In this document: piece after piece, positions 1-6,511 of the stretch
Layout of the letters: the number at the start of each line of letters is the position of its first letter
Position numbering within the stretch: the stretch's first letter is position 1
Assembly (NCBI GenBank): GCA_018897475.1
Contig: JAHIKS010000135.1
Location: 1 to 6,647 of the forward strand
Length of the DNA stretch: 6,647 nucleotides
DNA from: Candidatus Altarchaeota archaeon
GTDB taxonomy: Archaea; Altiarchaeota; Altiarchaeia; IMC4; QMZM01
Direction: 5' to 3'
Notes under the pieces: model-generated
The model's input: only the letters and a program-made list of their open reading frames with translations
Databases searched by the model: none
Told to the model about the DNA's origin: nothing
Position numbers and translations under genes: made by a program

Positions 1-789
1 GCTGTCGTGGTACCAGTGAATCATGTGCTGGAATTCATGAGCAATGGTCGGGTAACTGTTGTTGGAACCTTCAGCTATGTAATAGTCCTCGTGGTTGGTA
101 GTCGGCGTGTAATCCACAACACCGTCATAGCTCCCCTTCTCTATCAGCGGGAACGTATCGATGTAGAACATCTTGCGCTCGTTGCTGTGGTATGGTGGAG
201 ATACATAAGATTCGCTGAACTCGTTAACGGACCAGAAATAGCCCGCAGTATACCCCTCCCCTGCATAGCCATTGACATAGCTCTCGTCTATGTCCGTTAA
301 AAGGATTGTTATGCGGGAGTCGCCGTCCACCCCCTCGGGCTCCTCCTCGCCGAAGTAGAGCCGGTCGTTTGCATAGATGGAATCGAATTCTGCTGCTATC
401 TGGTCCACGTCCGCCTGGGTTATGTAGCCTGCCAGTTTTCCTGGGTCGAGAGTCGTGTCCACCCAGATTGCATTCCCGTCGGTGTCCTTGGTCTGGACGT
501 AGACGTATGCTACAGAGGTTACGTTCCTCAGGACTGCGTCAATCTGGAACCATGTCTGTGTGTCAAAATTCTGAATCCAGAAAGCTGTGGTGTCGCCGAG
601 GCTCACTGTCTGTGGCTTGATGGCGGCAGACTTTATCCCGGAGTCATAGGCCCTCGCGGCGTCATAGGCCTTCGCGGCCTCGGCAGGGATTGACGGAAGC
701 TCGTGCGTCCTGCATTTTCCTCTGGATGAGTCGGCAGCCGCCATGAAGCAGAAACTCAGAATAACCAGAAAGATAACCAGCCTTTTCAT
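1..789 (-). CDS. Secreted zinc metallopeptidase, M30/hyicolysin-like, 3' end outside window
   Basis: This partial gene gives 263 codons open to the window edge. Residues 1-19 form a Sec signal peptide: MKR, a hydrophobic core, then AAA before D20. The C in the core is not in a lipobox. A region around residues 60-115 (SLGDTTAFWIQN, then VAYVYVQ) looks like the beta-rich N-terminal part of this family. Residues 153-168 (GVDGDSRITILLTDID) and 180-212 (YTAGYFWSVNEF, KMFYIDT) lead to the zinc motif HEFQH at 251-255, preceded by YPTIA and followed by MIHW. H251 and H255 would bind zinc and E252 would be the catalytic base. The third ligand and the C-terminus lie beyond the edge. The ATG overlaps the upstream lipoprotein stop as ATGA and has a GGAGG seven bases before it. 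The protein is predicted to be exported and to cleave proteins outside the cell. Substrate is unknown. The family call rests on recognised motif context, not a search. Confidence 0.82.
   Translation of the reverse strand, partial: MKRLVIFLVILSFCFMAAADSSRGKCRTHELPSIPAEAAKAYDAARAYDSGIKSAAIKPQTVSLGDTTAFWIQNFDTQTWFQIDAVLRNVTSVAYVYVQTKDTDGNAIWVDTTLDPGKLAGYITQADVDQIAAEFDSIYANDRLYFGEEEPEGVDGDSRITILLTDIDESYVNGYAGEGYTAGYFWSVNEFSESYVSPPYHSNERKMFYIDTFPLIEKGSYDGVVDYTPTTNHEDYYIAEGSNNSYPTIAHEFQHMIHWYHDS
643..678. repeat. 18-bp tandem duplication inside the peptidase gene
   Basis: Two adjacent 18-bp units (643-660 and 661-678) differ at one base (C versus T at unit position 11). On the minus strand they encode consecutive AKAYDA and ARAYDS hexapeptides at residues 39-50, just after the signal peptide. 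The duplication keeps frame and falls in a probably flexible Ala-rich propeptide-like segment. It looks like a recent slippage event. Confidence 0.85.
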
Positions 790-1070
790 TCGAATTCCTC
801 CACCGCTATTGTCTCGCCAAGGGATGTCCCGCAGAATTCGTCGGTCAGCTCCCCCCTTATGGTCAGGGTCTGTCCCTGCATGTTCCGGAGCTCATCTGCT
901 CCGGTAAGGCAGTAGCTTCCCTCCGGGGCCTCAACAGCAAGCTGAGTAAACGGCTCATTCCCAGTAACGTAGATTCTGCCCCTCACCTCTATGCCGCTGT
1001 CCGGTATCCCGCTGTCCTGAACACATGCCGACATAAGGGCAATGAAAACAACCAGTGCTATTCTTCTCAT
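786..1070 (-). CDS. Small secreted lipoprotein, OB-fold-like
   Basis: This 94-residue protein starts with a lipoprotein-type signal: MRR, a hydrophobic stretch, then LMSAC with the candidate lipidated Cys at 16. A short DSGIPDSGI spacer follows. Residues 28-75 (VRGRIYVTGNEPFTQLAVEAP, YCLTG, MQGQTLTIRGEL) alternate short beta strands and turns, as in OB-fold domains that bind ligands or peptides. C54 and C80 could form a disulfide outside the membrane. The GNEPFT segment looks like a conserved turn, but I do not recognise a named family with certainty. The gene is first in a two-gene operon; its TGA overlaps the ATG of the M30-like peptidase. A role as an anchor, inhibitor or chaperone for that peptidase is inference from coupling only. 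It diverges from polB. Confidence 0.82.
   Translation of the reverse strand: MRRIALVVFIALMSACVQDSGIPDSGIEVRGRIYVTGNEPFTQLAVEAPEGSYCLTGADELRNMQGQTLTIRGELTDEFCGTSLGETIAVEEFE
797..801 (-). promoter_or_regulatory. Shine-Dalgarno GGAGG for the metallopeptidase
   Basis: On the minus strand GGAGG lies seven bases upstream of the peptidase ATG, inside the last codons of the lipoprotein gene (GTG GAG GAA TTC GAA TGA). Together with the ATGA stop/start overlap it supports the chosen start and coupled translation of the two genes. The lipoprotein itself has no such motif, as expected for a leaderless first gene of an operon. Confidence 0.75.
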
Positions 1071-1093
1071 CAGTTAAAGATATGGGTTTTAGG

Positions 1094-1101
1094 AATATAA
1101 T
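1094..1101 (-). promoter_or_regulatory. Candidate TATA box for the lipoprotein-peptidase operon
   Basis: On the minus strand this reads ATTATATT, 24-31 bases before the lipoprotein ATG, the spacing expected for an archaeal promoter giving a leaderless mRNA. No Shine-Dalgarno precedes that ATG, which agrees. The box sits in the 44-base gap shared with polB. No equally well-spaced box is clear for polB on the plus strand, so divergent use is uncertain. Confidence 0.45.
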
Positions 1102-1114
1102 AACATTACTTAAC

Positions 1115-3430
1115 ATGGAAACCCTGCTAGATATCGATTACACTGTGAGGGACGAAAAGGCAGTCATAAGGCTGTATTATAAGGTGGATAAGGGCAGGGA
1201 AATCAGGGAGATTGACGACTTCGAGCCCCACTTCTACGTCACCTCCGACGACCTTGAGGGGTCGAAAAAGAACATCGAAAAGCTGGATGGCGTAGTGAAA
1301 GTCGAGACGGTCAAAAAGGTCGAAGTCAGGCAGGAGATTGAGGTTCTCAAGGTCACCGTGAAGCTGCCGCAGAACGTCCCGGAGCTGAGGGGGGAGATAA
1401 AGGAGTTCGAGAATACCAAGGAGGTCAGGGAGGCGGCGATTCCCTTTGCCGAGAGATACCTTATAAATTCAGGCATCGTTCCAATGGAGGATGCCGAGCA
1501 GCTGGATTTGAGAATCGCGTCCTTTGACCTTGAGGTCTATAATCCCCGGGGGGAGCCGAAGTCTGAGAAGGATCCCCTTTTGATGATAAGCTATGCGGAC
1601 TCCACAGGGCTTAAGAAGGTATGGACCTACCGGGAGACCCCGGGCGTTAGCCTGGACTACCTTGAGATTCTCTCCGATGAGAAGGAGGTAATCAAGAGGC
1701 TCATCCAGACCGTAAAGGAGCAAGAAATCGACATACTGTGCACCTACAACGGCGATAATTTCGACTTCCCATACCTGAACGAACGGGCCGCGAAGTACAA
1801 GATGGACGTCGGCCTTGGAATCGACGGCAGCAAGGTAAGGCTTGAAAGGAGGGGCATGAACCTTGGAGCCAAGGTTAGGGGAAGGCCGCACATAGACCTC
1901 TACCCCATATGCCGGCAGGTATTCAACCTGAGTCGCTACACCCTTGAGAACGTCTACCTCGAGATGTTCGGCGAGGAGAAGAAGGACATAAACGCGGCAG
2001 AGATGCACAAGATCTGGGATGCCAATGAGCCAGGCGAGATGAAAGAGGTATTCGAATACTCAATGGCTGATGCAGTTGGCACGTTGAGGATGGGGCTTGC
2101 AATCCTTCCACTACAGTATGAGCTTTCCAGGATAACGAGGATTCCAGTCTACAAGTCATCGAGGTCCGGCTCGGGGCAGAGGGTGGAGGACCTGCTCATA
2201 AAGCGGGCATATGAAAAGAACATCCTGATACCGAATAAGCCATCAGACCGGATTGCAACTGAAAGGCAAAAGAGTAGCTATGTGGGGGCATATGTGGTGG
2301 AGCCGAAGAGGGGAATCCACGACAACATCGTGCTGTTTGACTTTCGCTCCCTGTACCCTTCCATCATAATAAGCCACAACATAGATCCGTCTGCCATGAA
2401 TTGTGCCTGCTGCAAGAAGGAGGAGGCGTTTCAGTCACCGGCCGGGCACCATTTCTGCAAGAAAAATGTCGGGCTGATTCCGGAGACTGTGGGTGAGCTG
2501 ATACAGCGGAGAATCGAGGCCAAAAAGAGGCTGAAAGAGGAAAGTGACCCTGAAAAGAAGAGATTCCTCGACGTTGAGCAGCAGGCGCTCAAACTGCTGT
2601 CGAATTCCATGTACGGCTACTTTGCCTTTGCAAGGGCGGTGTGGTACTCCAGAGAGTGCGCCGAGGCAATAGCAGCGCTTGGGAGACAATACATCCACAA
2701 CACAATAGAAGCGGCACAAAAGCACGGCTTCGACGTCCTCTATGGCGATACGGACTCAATCTACATAACCGTCTCGGGTGAGAAGGACAGCAAGAAGATA
2801 ATTGCCGAGTCAAAGAAATTCTCCGGCGAGATAAACAAGGAGCTCCCGGGAGGTATGGAGCTGGAGTTCGAGGGCTTCTATCCCCGGGGAATTTTCATAA
2901 CCAAGAAGAGATATGCGCTGATGGACGAGAAGGGCACTTTGCTTGTGAAGGGCCTCGAGGTTAGAAGGAGGGACTGGTCGAACGTAGCGAAGGAGACGCA
3001 GACAAAAGTCCTGAACGCGCTGCTCAAGGACAAAGACCCCGAGAAGGCGGCCGAGATAGTGAAGGGAATGGTCCAAATGATAAAAACAGGTGATGTGAAG
3101 CTGGACGACCTCACCATACACACGCAGATAACCCGGGGCATGAACGAATACGTCCAGGCGGGGCCCCATATAGTCGCAGCGAGGAAGGCAATCAAGGAGG
3201 GCAGGGAATTCAAGCAGGGGGACATCGTGACCTACGTCGTTACCAAGACGGGCACAAGCATCTCGGACAGGGCGAGGGTTGTCGACTTCGTGGAGGAGGG
3301 GGACTACGACGCCAACTACTACATAAATAACCAGGTCCTTCCAGCGGTAATGAGAATTCTCGAGGCGCTGGGCTATTCAGAGGACGAATTGAAAGGCCTC
3401 GGAAAGCAGATGACGCTCGGCGGGTTCTAG
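1115..3430 (+). CDS. polB: Family B DNA polymerase (archaeal replicative PolB)
   Basis: This is a full-length 771-residue DNA polymerase with 3'-5' proofreading, the usual size for archaeal PolB. The N-terminal domain keeps residues of the uracil read-ahead pocket (Y9, P38, V88 in PQNVP). Exonuclease motifs are FDLEVY (D138, E140), YNGDNFD (D217) and YSMAD (Y315, D319). Polymerase motif A is DFRSLYPSII (D409). Motif B is KLLSNSMYG (K493, N497, Y500). Motif C is YGDTDS (D545, D547), and KKRY is at 597-600. The C-terminus QMTLGGF is a PIP box for the sliding clamp. No intein interrupts the motifs. A Cys cluster (C430, C432, C433, C448) follows motif A. The start at 1115 is preferred because METLLDIDY aligns with the family N-terminus. 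The frame stays open upstream to an ATG at 1055, but that would overlap the divergent lipoprotein and add 20 atypical residues. Role: chromosomal replication and repair in the cytoplasm. Confidence 0.98.
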   Translation: METLLDIDYTVRDEKAVIRLYYKVDKGREIREIDDFEPHFYVTSDDLEGSKKNIEKLDGVVKVETVKKVEVRQEIEVLKVTVKLPQNVPELRGEIKEFENTKEVREAAIPFAERYLINSGIVPMEDAEQLDLRIASFDLEVYNPRGEPKSEKDPLLMISYADSTGLKKVWTYRETPGVSLDYLEILSDEKEVIKRLIQTVKEQEIDILCTYNGDNFDFPYLNERAAKYKMDVGLGIDGSKVRLERRGMNLGAKVRGRPHIDLYPICRQVFNLSRYTLENVYLEMFGEEKKDINAAEMHKIWDANEPGEMKEVFEYSMADAVGTLRMGLAILPLQYELSRITRIPVYKSSRSGSGQRVEDLLIKRAYEKNILIPNKPSDRIATERQKSSYVGAYVVEPKRGIHDNIVLFDFRSLYPSIIISHNIDPSAMNCACCKKEEAFQSPAGHHFCKKNVGLIPETVGELIQRRIEAKKRLKEESDPEKKRFLDVEQQALKLLSNSMYGYFAFARAVWYSRECAEAIAALGRQYIHNTIEAAQKHGFDVLYGDTDSIYITVSGEKDSKKIIAESKKFSGEINKELPGGMELEFEGFYPRGIFITKKRYALMDEKGTLLVKGLEVRRRDWSNVAKETQTKVLNALLKDKDPEKAAEIVKGMVQMIKTGDVKLDDLTIHTQITRGMNEYVQAGPHIVAARKAIKEGREFKQGDIVTYVVTKTGTSISDRARVVDFVEEGDYDANYYINNQVLPAVMRILEALGYSEDELKGLGKQMTLGGF

Positions 3431-3431
3431 G

Positions 3432-3439
3432 TTTTTATA
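3432..3439 (+). promoter_or_regulatory. Candidate TATA box for the membrane protein-deacetylase operon
   Basis: TTTTTATA lies 27-34 bases upstream of the ATG at 3466, immediately after the polB stop. The spacing suits a leaderless archaeal transcript; no Shine-Dalgarno stands at the usual distance. The T-run could also help terminate polB transcription. A second AT-rich block (3451-3463, TAATATATATTTA) is too close to the ATG for the leaderless model. Confidence 0.5.
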
Positions 3440-3465
3440 GCCGATTAAGGTAATATATATTTAGG

Positions 3466-4257
3466 ATGGTAGTAACAACTGTCGGTCTGATTGTGTCTGT
3501 TCTGCTGCTCTTTGCAGGCATAGTGCTGGTGGTCTCTGCATTCGGCCCTGCCATAAGGTCCCGCAAGTCCGACAGCGCACTGGTTTCGTTTCTGATGGTT
3601 TTTGCCGGCCTCTTTGCGATACTGATGGCCTTAGGGATAATCTCGCTGATTATCTTCCGCCAGGGCGCCATGGTGGAGATAAGGGACTCCGTTGGCATAC
3701 TGGCCGACGCCATAGGCATTGAATCAGCAACACTCGTTCTGGTCGCGTATTTCGTCATACTGCTGCCCTTCCTGTACAAGGCAGGATACAAGCACGACAA
3801 GATGAAGGACATCCGGGAGGAGGAAGGGGGCGTGGGTTTCTTCAGCAACCTGAAGATTGCCCTGATGAGCGACAACATTAACCAGCTCAGGAGCTACTTC
3901 ATCCTGAGCGTCTTTGTCCTGTTCATACTGATTGTCTCGATGCTTTATGAACTGCTTGAATTCATGCTCCTGGCACTGGTCCTCCAGGTTATAATAATCC
4001 TCATCGTTGTGTTCTACGTCCTTGAGAACTACAAGGCGCTGGAGGCAGCAACGGTTGACAAGTCGATGGAGGGCTTCCTCGACAGGCTGGGCATAGATTA
4101 CAATGAAAAGGAGATTATCGGGGGGGTCAACTTCTACTTCGAGAACTTCGAGAGCAGGCAGAAGGCCGGCGCAGACAAGGAGGAGCTCTCAAGGATATAC
4201 CACGAGGTGGCAAAGGAGATTTCCTGGCACGTAAGGAAGCAGAAGAAGATTTTCTGA
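3466..4257 (+). CDS. Five-helix membrane protein of unknown function
   Basis: I do not recognise this 263-residue protein. It has five likely membrane helices, at about residues 5-26, 38-64, 85-104, 142-160 and 164-187. The first two are joined by a short basic loop (RSRKSDS). A longer charged loop at 105-141 (YKHDKMKDIREEE) separates helices 3 and 4. A soluble tail of about 75 residues (188-263) is rich in charged and aromatic residues (LDRLGIDYNEKEIIGG, YFENFESRQKAG) and ends in a basic stretch, KQKKIF. By the positive-inside rule the tail is probably cytoplasmic, with the N-terminus outside, though this is a prediction by eye. No catalytic motif stands out. A TATA-like box 27-34 bases upstream marks it as the first gene of an operon. 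The deacetylase starts seven bases after its stop. Confidence 0.9.
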   Translation: MVVTTVGLIVSVLLLFAGIVLVVSAFGPAIRSRKSDSALVSFLMVFAGLFAILMALGIISLIIFRQGAMVEIRDSVGILADAIGIESATLVLVAYFVILLPFLYKAGYKHDKMKDIREEEGGVGFFSNLKIALMSDNINQLRSYFILSVFVLFILIVSMLYELLEFMLLALVLQVIIILIVVFYVLENYKALEAATVDKSMEGFLDRLGIDYNEKEIIGGVNFYFENFESRQKAGADKEELSRIYHEVAKEISWHVRKQKKIF

Positions 4258-4264
4258 TTCTGAA

Positions 4265-5305
4265 ATGGATAAAACCGCGCTAATCTACCACGAAGACTAC
4301 CTGAAGCACGACGCGGGGCCCGGGCATCCCGAAAGGAGAGAGCGGCTGATTTCGGTGATGGACTATTTCCGCAACGGGGGGATTCTCGATAAGGTTGAGA
4401 CCCTTACTCCCGACCCATGTTCAGAGGAGGATTTGCTGAGGGTGCATAAGGGGGGGTATGTGGAATTCGTCAGGGCCATGTGCGCCAGGGGCGGCGGACC
4501 CATTGATGCAGACACCTTTGCACAGGCTAATACCTATGACATTGCAAGGCTCGCCGCAGGGGGAGTCATGCTGGCGGGAGAGGTCGTTGCGAAGGGGGAG
4601 TTCGGCAATTCGCTCGCCCTGGTCAGGCCGCCGGGGCATCACGCTACAAGGGACAAGGCAATGGGCTTCTGCTACTTCAATAATGTTGCTGTCATGGCCA
4701 GATATCTGCAGGAGAAGCAGGGGCTGAAAAAGATTATGATTTTAGACTGGGATGCTCATGCCGCCAACGGCACCATGGATATATTCTATGACGACCCATC
4801 CGTCCTGAACATCTCAATACACCAGGACCCGGTCTCCTTCTATCCCGGCACCGGTTTCGCGGAGCAGCTTGGCGAGGGGGCGGGTGAGGGCTACACCGTC
4901 AACGTCCCGCTGCGCTCAGGGGCAGGAGACTCGGACTACGTCTATGTTCTGGAGGAGCTGATTATTCCCCTTGCAAAGAGTTTCCGGCCGGGGCTCATTG
5001 TAATATCTACGGGCTTTGATTCGCACAAGGACGATTTTATATCGGGGCTGCAGCTGACCGACCAGGGCTACGGGTTCCTGACCGAGATGATGCTGGGGCT
5101 TGCGAGGGACGTCTGTGGTGGGAAACTCGTCGTCGAGCTGGAAGGGGGTTATAATCTCGAGGCCATAGCGCGCTCCAGCTATGCGGTGGCGAATTCATTG
5201 CTGGGGAATTCAACGGAGAAGGTGGTCGGGCACGCGCTGGGTTCAGTAAGTGCGGTGGTGGAGCAGCTGAAGGGGTCTCTTTCGCACTACCACACAATTA
5301 TTTAG
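4265..5305 (+). CDS. Histone deacetylase superfamily amidohydrolase (class II/AcuC/acetylpolyamine type)
   Basis: This 346-residue zinc hydrolase has the arginase/deacetylase fold and is predicted to remove acetyl groups from lysine or amine substrates in the cytoplasm. The N-terminal GHPERRERL (20-28) is typical of the class II-like branch. RPPGHHA gives the general acid/base pair H125-H126. DWDAHAANGT (161-170) supplies zinc ligands D163 and H165 plus the relay D161. STGFDSH gives the third zinc ligand D252. LEGGYNLE gives the transition-state Tyr Y296. In most relatives the segment reads DWDxHHxNG; here the second His is A166. That His is not a zinc ligand, so activity is probably kept. 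Possible substrates are acetylated chromatin proteins such as Alba or histones, acetylpolyamines or acetylated enzymes; the sequence does not decide. It is second in an operon, seven bases after a membrane protein gene. Its 3' end overlaps the convergent gene by eight bases. Confidence 0.94.
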   Translation: MDKTALIYHEDYLKHDAGPGHPERRERLISVMDYFRNGGILDKVETLTPDPCSEEDLLRVHKGGYVEFVRAMCARGGGPIDADTFAQANTYDIARLAAGGVMLAGEVVAKGEFGNSLALVRPPGHHATRDKAMGFCYFNNVAVMARYLQEKQGLKKIMILDWDAHAANGTMDIFYDDPSVLNISIHQDPVSFYPGTGFAEQLGEGAGEGYTVNVPLRSGAGDSDYVYVLEELIIPLAKSFRPGLIVISTGFDSHKDDFISGLQLTDQGYGFLTEMMLGLARDVCGGKLVVELEGGYNLEAIARSSYAVANSLLGNSTEKVVGHALGSVSAVVEQLKGSLSHYHTII

Positions 5306-5951
5306 ATTTAGCATAAATGCCCCACACTATGAGGCTAAGGAAAACCAAAACAGCGCCTGCAAGTAGTATTTGAGTTGTATCCTCTTGATCATCTGGTGGA
5401 CTTATTGGAATTGTAGTTTCCTGGTTATCGGGTATAGTTGTTGGAATTGTAGTTCCTGGGTTACCACATTCAAGATATCCATCAAGCCAGCCATATTCCC
5501 AGGAAGGACAGACTCTGCCCCAGAATTCATCCTCTTCTGCGCGGGTCCATCCGGGAGGTAGACTATCACATTCAGTTATATCCTCAACAAAGGCGCATTT
5601 CTTTTCTGCGTCATTGACTATGACATCCTCGCAGTTTCCGTTAAGACCGGAATGGGACACCGTACAACAAAAATCGTTCTTTAATGGCTTGCAGATGGCT
5701 TCGCCTTGCACTTTTGCATATCCTTCAGGACATTCATTATCATAGGGGTTGCCAATATCTACCCACCCCTCTGGCAACTCACAGCGTAAGCACTCGTCCC
5801 CCATAAAGAATTCGGCACACTCCATGGTTTCGTCATTAATGCCAAGAACGGGCATGGCAGGGGCTGCAGAGGTTAGATTAGAACAGATAACCGCGATACA
5901 CAGGGTAATGATTATTTTTGGGTATAGGTTGTCCATGGTTTTATTCAGCAT
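5298..5951 (-). CDS. Cys-rich surface protein with signal peptide, Thr/Pro linker and C-terminal membrane anchor
   Basis: I do not recognise a named family for this 217-residue protein, but its architecture is clear. Residues 1-30 form a signal peptide (PKIIITLCIAVICSNLTSAA). The ectodomain at about 31-165 holds 12 cysteines, enough for six disulfides. It contains two related modules: C57 with LPEGW then C74-P at 57-78, and C128 with LPPGW then C148-P at 128-154. A linker at 166-193 carries three TTIP units and acidic residues. A single helix at 195-213 is followed by a short basic tail (AKSK), so the protein is probably membrane-anchored and faces outward. The start at 5951 overlaps the upstream flavin reductase by 11 bases. 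An internal ATG at 5936 (MDNLYPK) would leave a 4-base gap and is equally plausible; neither has a good Shine-Dalgarno. GC is about 45% in samples, well below its neighbours, which hints at transfer or a different expression class. Confidence 0.85.
   Translation of the reverse strand: MLNKTMDNLYPKIIITLCIAVICSNLTSAAPAMPVLGINDETMECAEFFMGDECLRCELPEGWVDIGNPYDNECPEGYAKVQGEAICKPLKNDFCCTVSHSGLNGNCEDVIVNDAEKKCAFVEDITECDSLPPGWTRAEEDEFWGRVCPSWEYGWLDGYLECGNPGTTIPTTIPDNQETTIPISPPDDQEDTTQILLAGAVLVFLSLIVWGIYAKSK
5405..5454. repeat. Short direct repeat encoding the TTIP linker
   Basis: A 14-bp sequence (TTGGAATTGTAGTT) occurs at 5405-5418 and again at 5441-5454, each followed closely by CCTGG. On the minus strand both copies encode TTIP units of the Thr/Pro linker. 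This suggests the linker grew by duplication, as is common in surface-protein stalks. Confidence 0.7.
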
Positions 5952-6483
5952 TAACGACTCTCTCGGGGACCGCGAATTCGGTCCCGCCTATGTGCTGGAT
6001 GGTTTTTGCCTTCCCGACGTCCAGGTTGCCGTCTTTCACAAGGCCGTCTTTTACCTCTGCCTTCAGGACCCGGCCTATGAGCATGACATGGTCGCCCGCC
6101 TCGTGCTCTGCTTCAAGGCCGCACTCGAACCAGGCGATGCACTCCTTGACCCGGGGAGGCTTTACCGTAGCAGAATCCTCCGCGGTCAGGCCGGCTTCGT
6201 CCAGCTCGTTTATGCCGTGGGGGAATTTCCCACCACATTTACAAATCTCATTCAGAATCTCCTCGGTTGGGATATTAAGGACGAATTCCCGGGTGTCTCT
6301 GACGTTCTTCAGGGTGTCCTTTCCATGGCCACTGGAGACCATGACTAGTGGGGGGTCCATGGAGACGGGAGAGACGAAGCTGAACGGCGCTGCGTTGATG
6401 CTGCCTTCCCTGTCGACGGTGGTTACAAGAACCGTTAGTCTGGGTGCCATCGCCTTGTAGAATTGTGTCGGATTCAGGTCCAT
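5941..6483 (-). CDS. Flavin reductase-like FMN-binding split-barrel protein
   Basis: The 180 residues match the flavin reductase-like domain (flavoredoxin type) over its full length. The start is FYKAMAPRLTVLVTT (8-22). The FMN-phosphate region is NAAPFSFVSPVSMDPPL at 30-46. KDTLKNVRDTREFVLNIP follows at 55-72. VKPPRVKECIAWFEC is at 107-121, GDHVMLIGRV at 130-139, and IGGTEFAVP at 165-173 closes the barrel. Members bind FMN and use NAD(P)H to reduce flavin, or pass electrons to a partner; the partner here is unknown. C81 and C83 form a CxC pair that might be redox active, but this is a guess. It is the first gene of a minus-strand pair and overlaps or nearly abuts the Cys-rich protein gene. 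The start at 6483 fits the family N-terminus. Its promoter is unclear because a probable transposon end lies 23 bases upstream of the ATG. Confidence 0.93.
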   Translation of the reverse strand: MDLNPTQFYKAMAPRLTVLVTTVDREGSINAAPFSFVSPVSMDPPLVMVSSGHGKDTLKNVRDTREFVLNIPTEEILNEICKCGGKFPHGINELDEAGLTAEDSATVKPPRVKECIAWFECGLEAEHEAGDHVMLIGRVLKAEVKDGLVKDGNLDVGKAKTIQHIGGTEFAVPERVVNAE

Positions 6484-6511
6484 GGGATTATATTAGACTG
6501 CAGAATGTGAA

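Noticed and set aside
7..620. Plus-strand open frames at 7-300 and 306-620
   Set aside because: They lie opposite the minus-strand metallopeptidase, which has a signal peptide, family-like segments and HEFQH. The plus-strand products look like composition artefacts, one being Arg/Pro-rich.
1055..1114. Longer polymerase start at 1055 (or 1082)
   Set aside because: It adds residues that do not match the family N-terminus and overlaps the start of the divergent lipoprotein. METLLDIDY at 1115 aligns with known PolB starts.
1234..3225. Several minus-strand open frames inside polB
   Set aside because: All are antisense to strongly conserved polymerase motifs and show no recognisable domain.
1115..3430. 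Intein or split in the polymerase, common in archaeal polB
   Set aside because: All motifs follow at normal spacing in one 771-residue frame.
3435..3878. Minus-strand open frame opposite the membrane protein
   Set aside because: Ser/Thr-rich antisense product. The plus-strand frame has five clean hydrophobic helices, a plausible promoter and operon spacing.
4421..5297. Open frames in other frames of the deacetylase region
   Set aside because: They overlap conserved deacetylase motifs and encode low-complexity sequence.
5749..6460. Plus-strand open frames opposite the flavin reductase and Cys-rich gene
   Set aside because: Antisense to a well-conserved FMN-binding domain, with no domain or start signal of their own.
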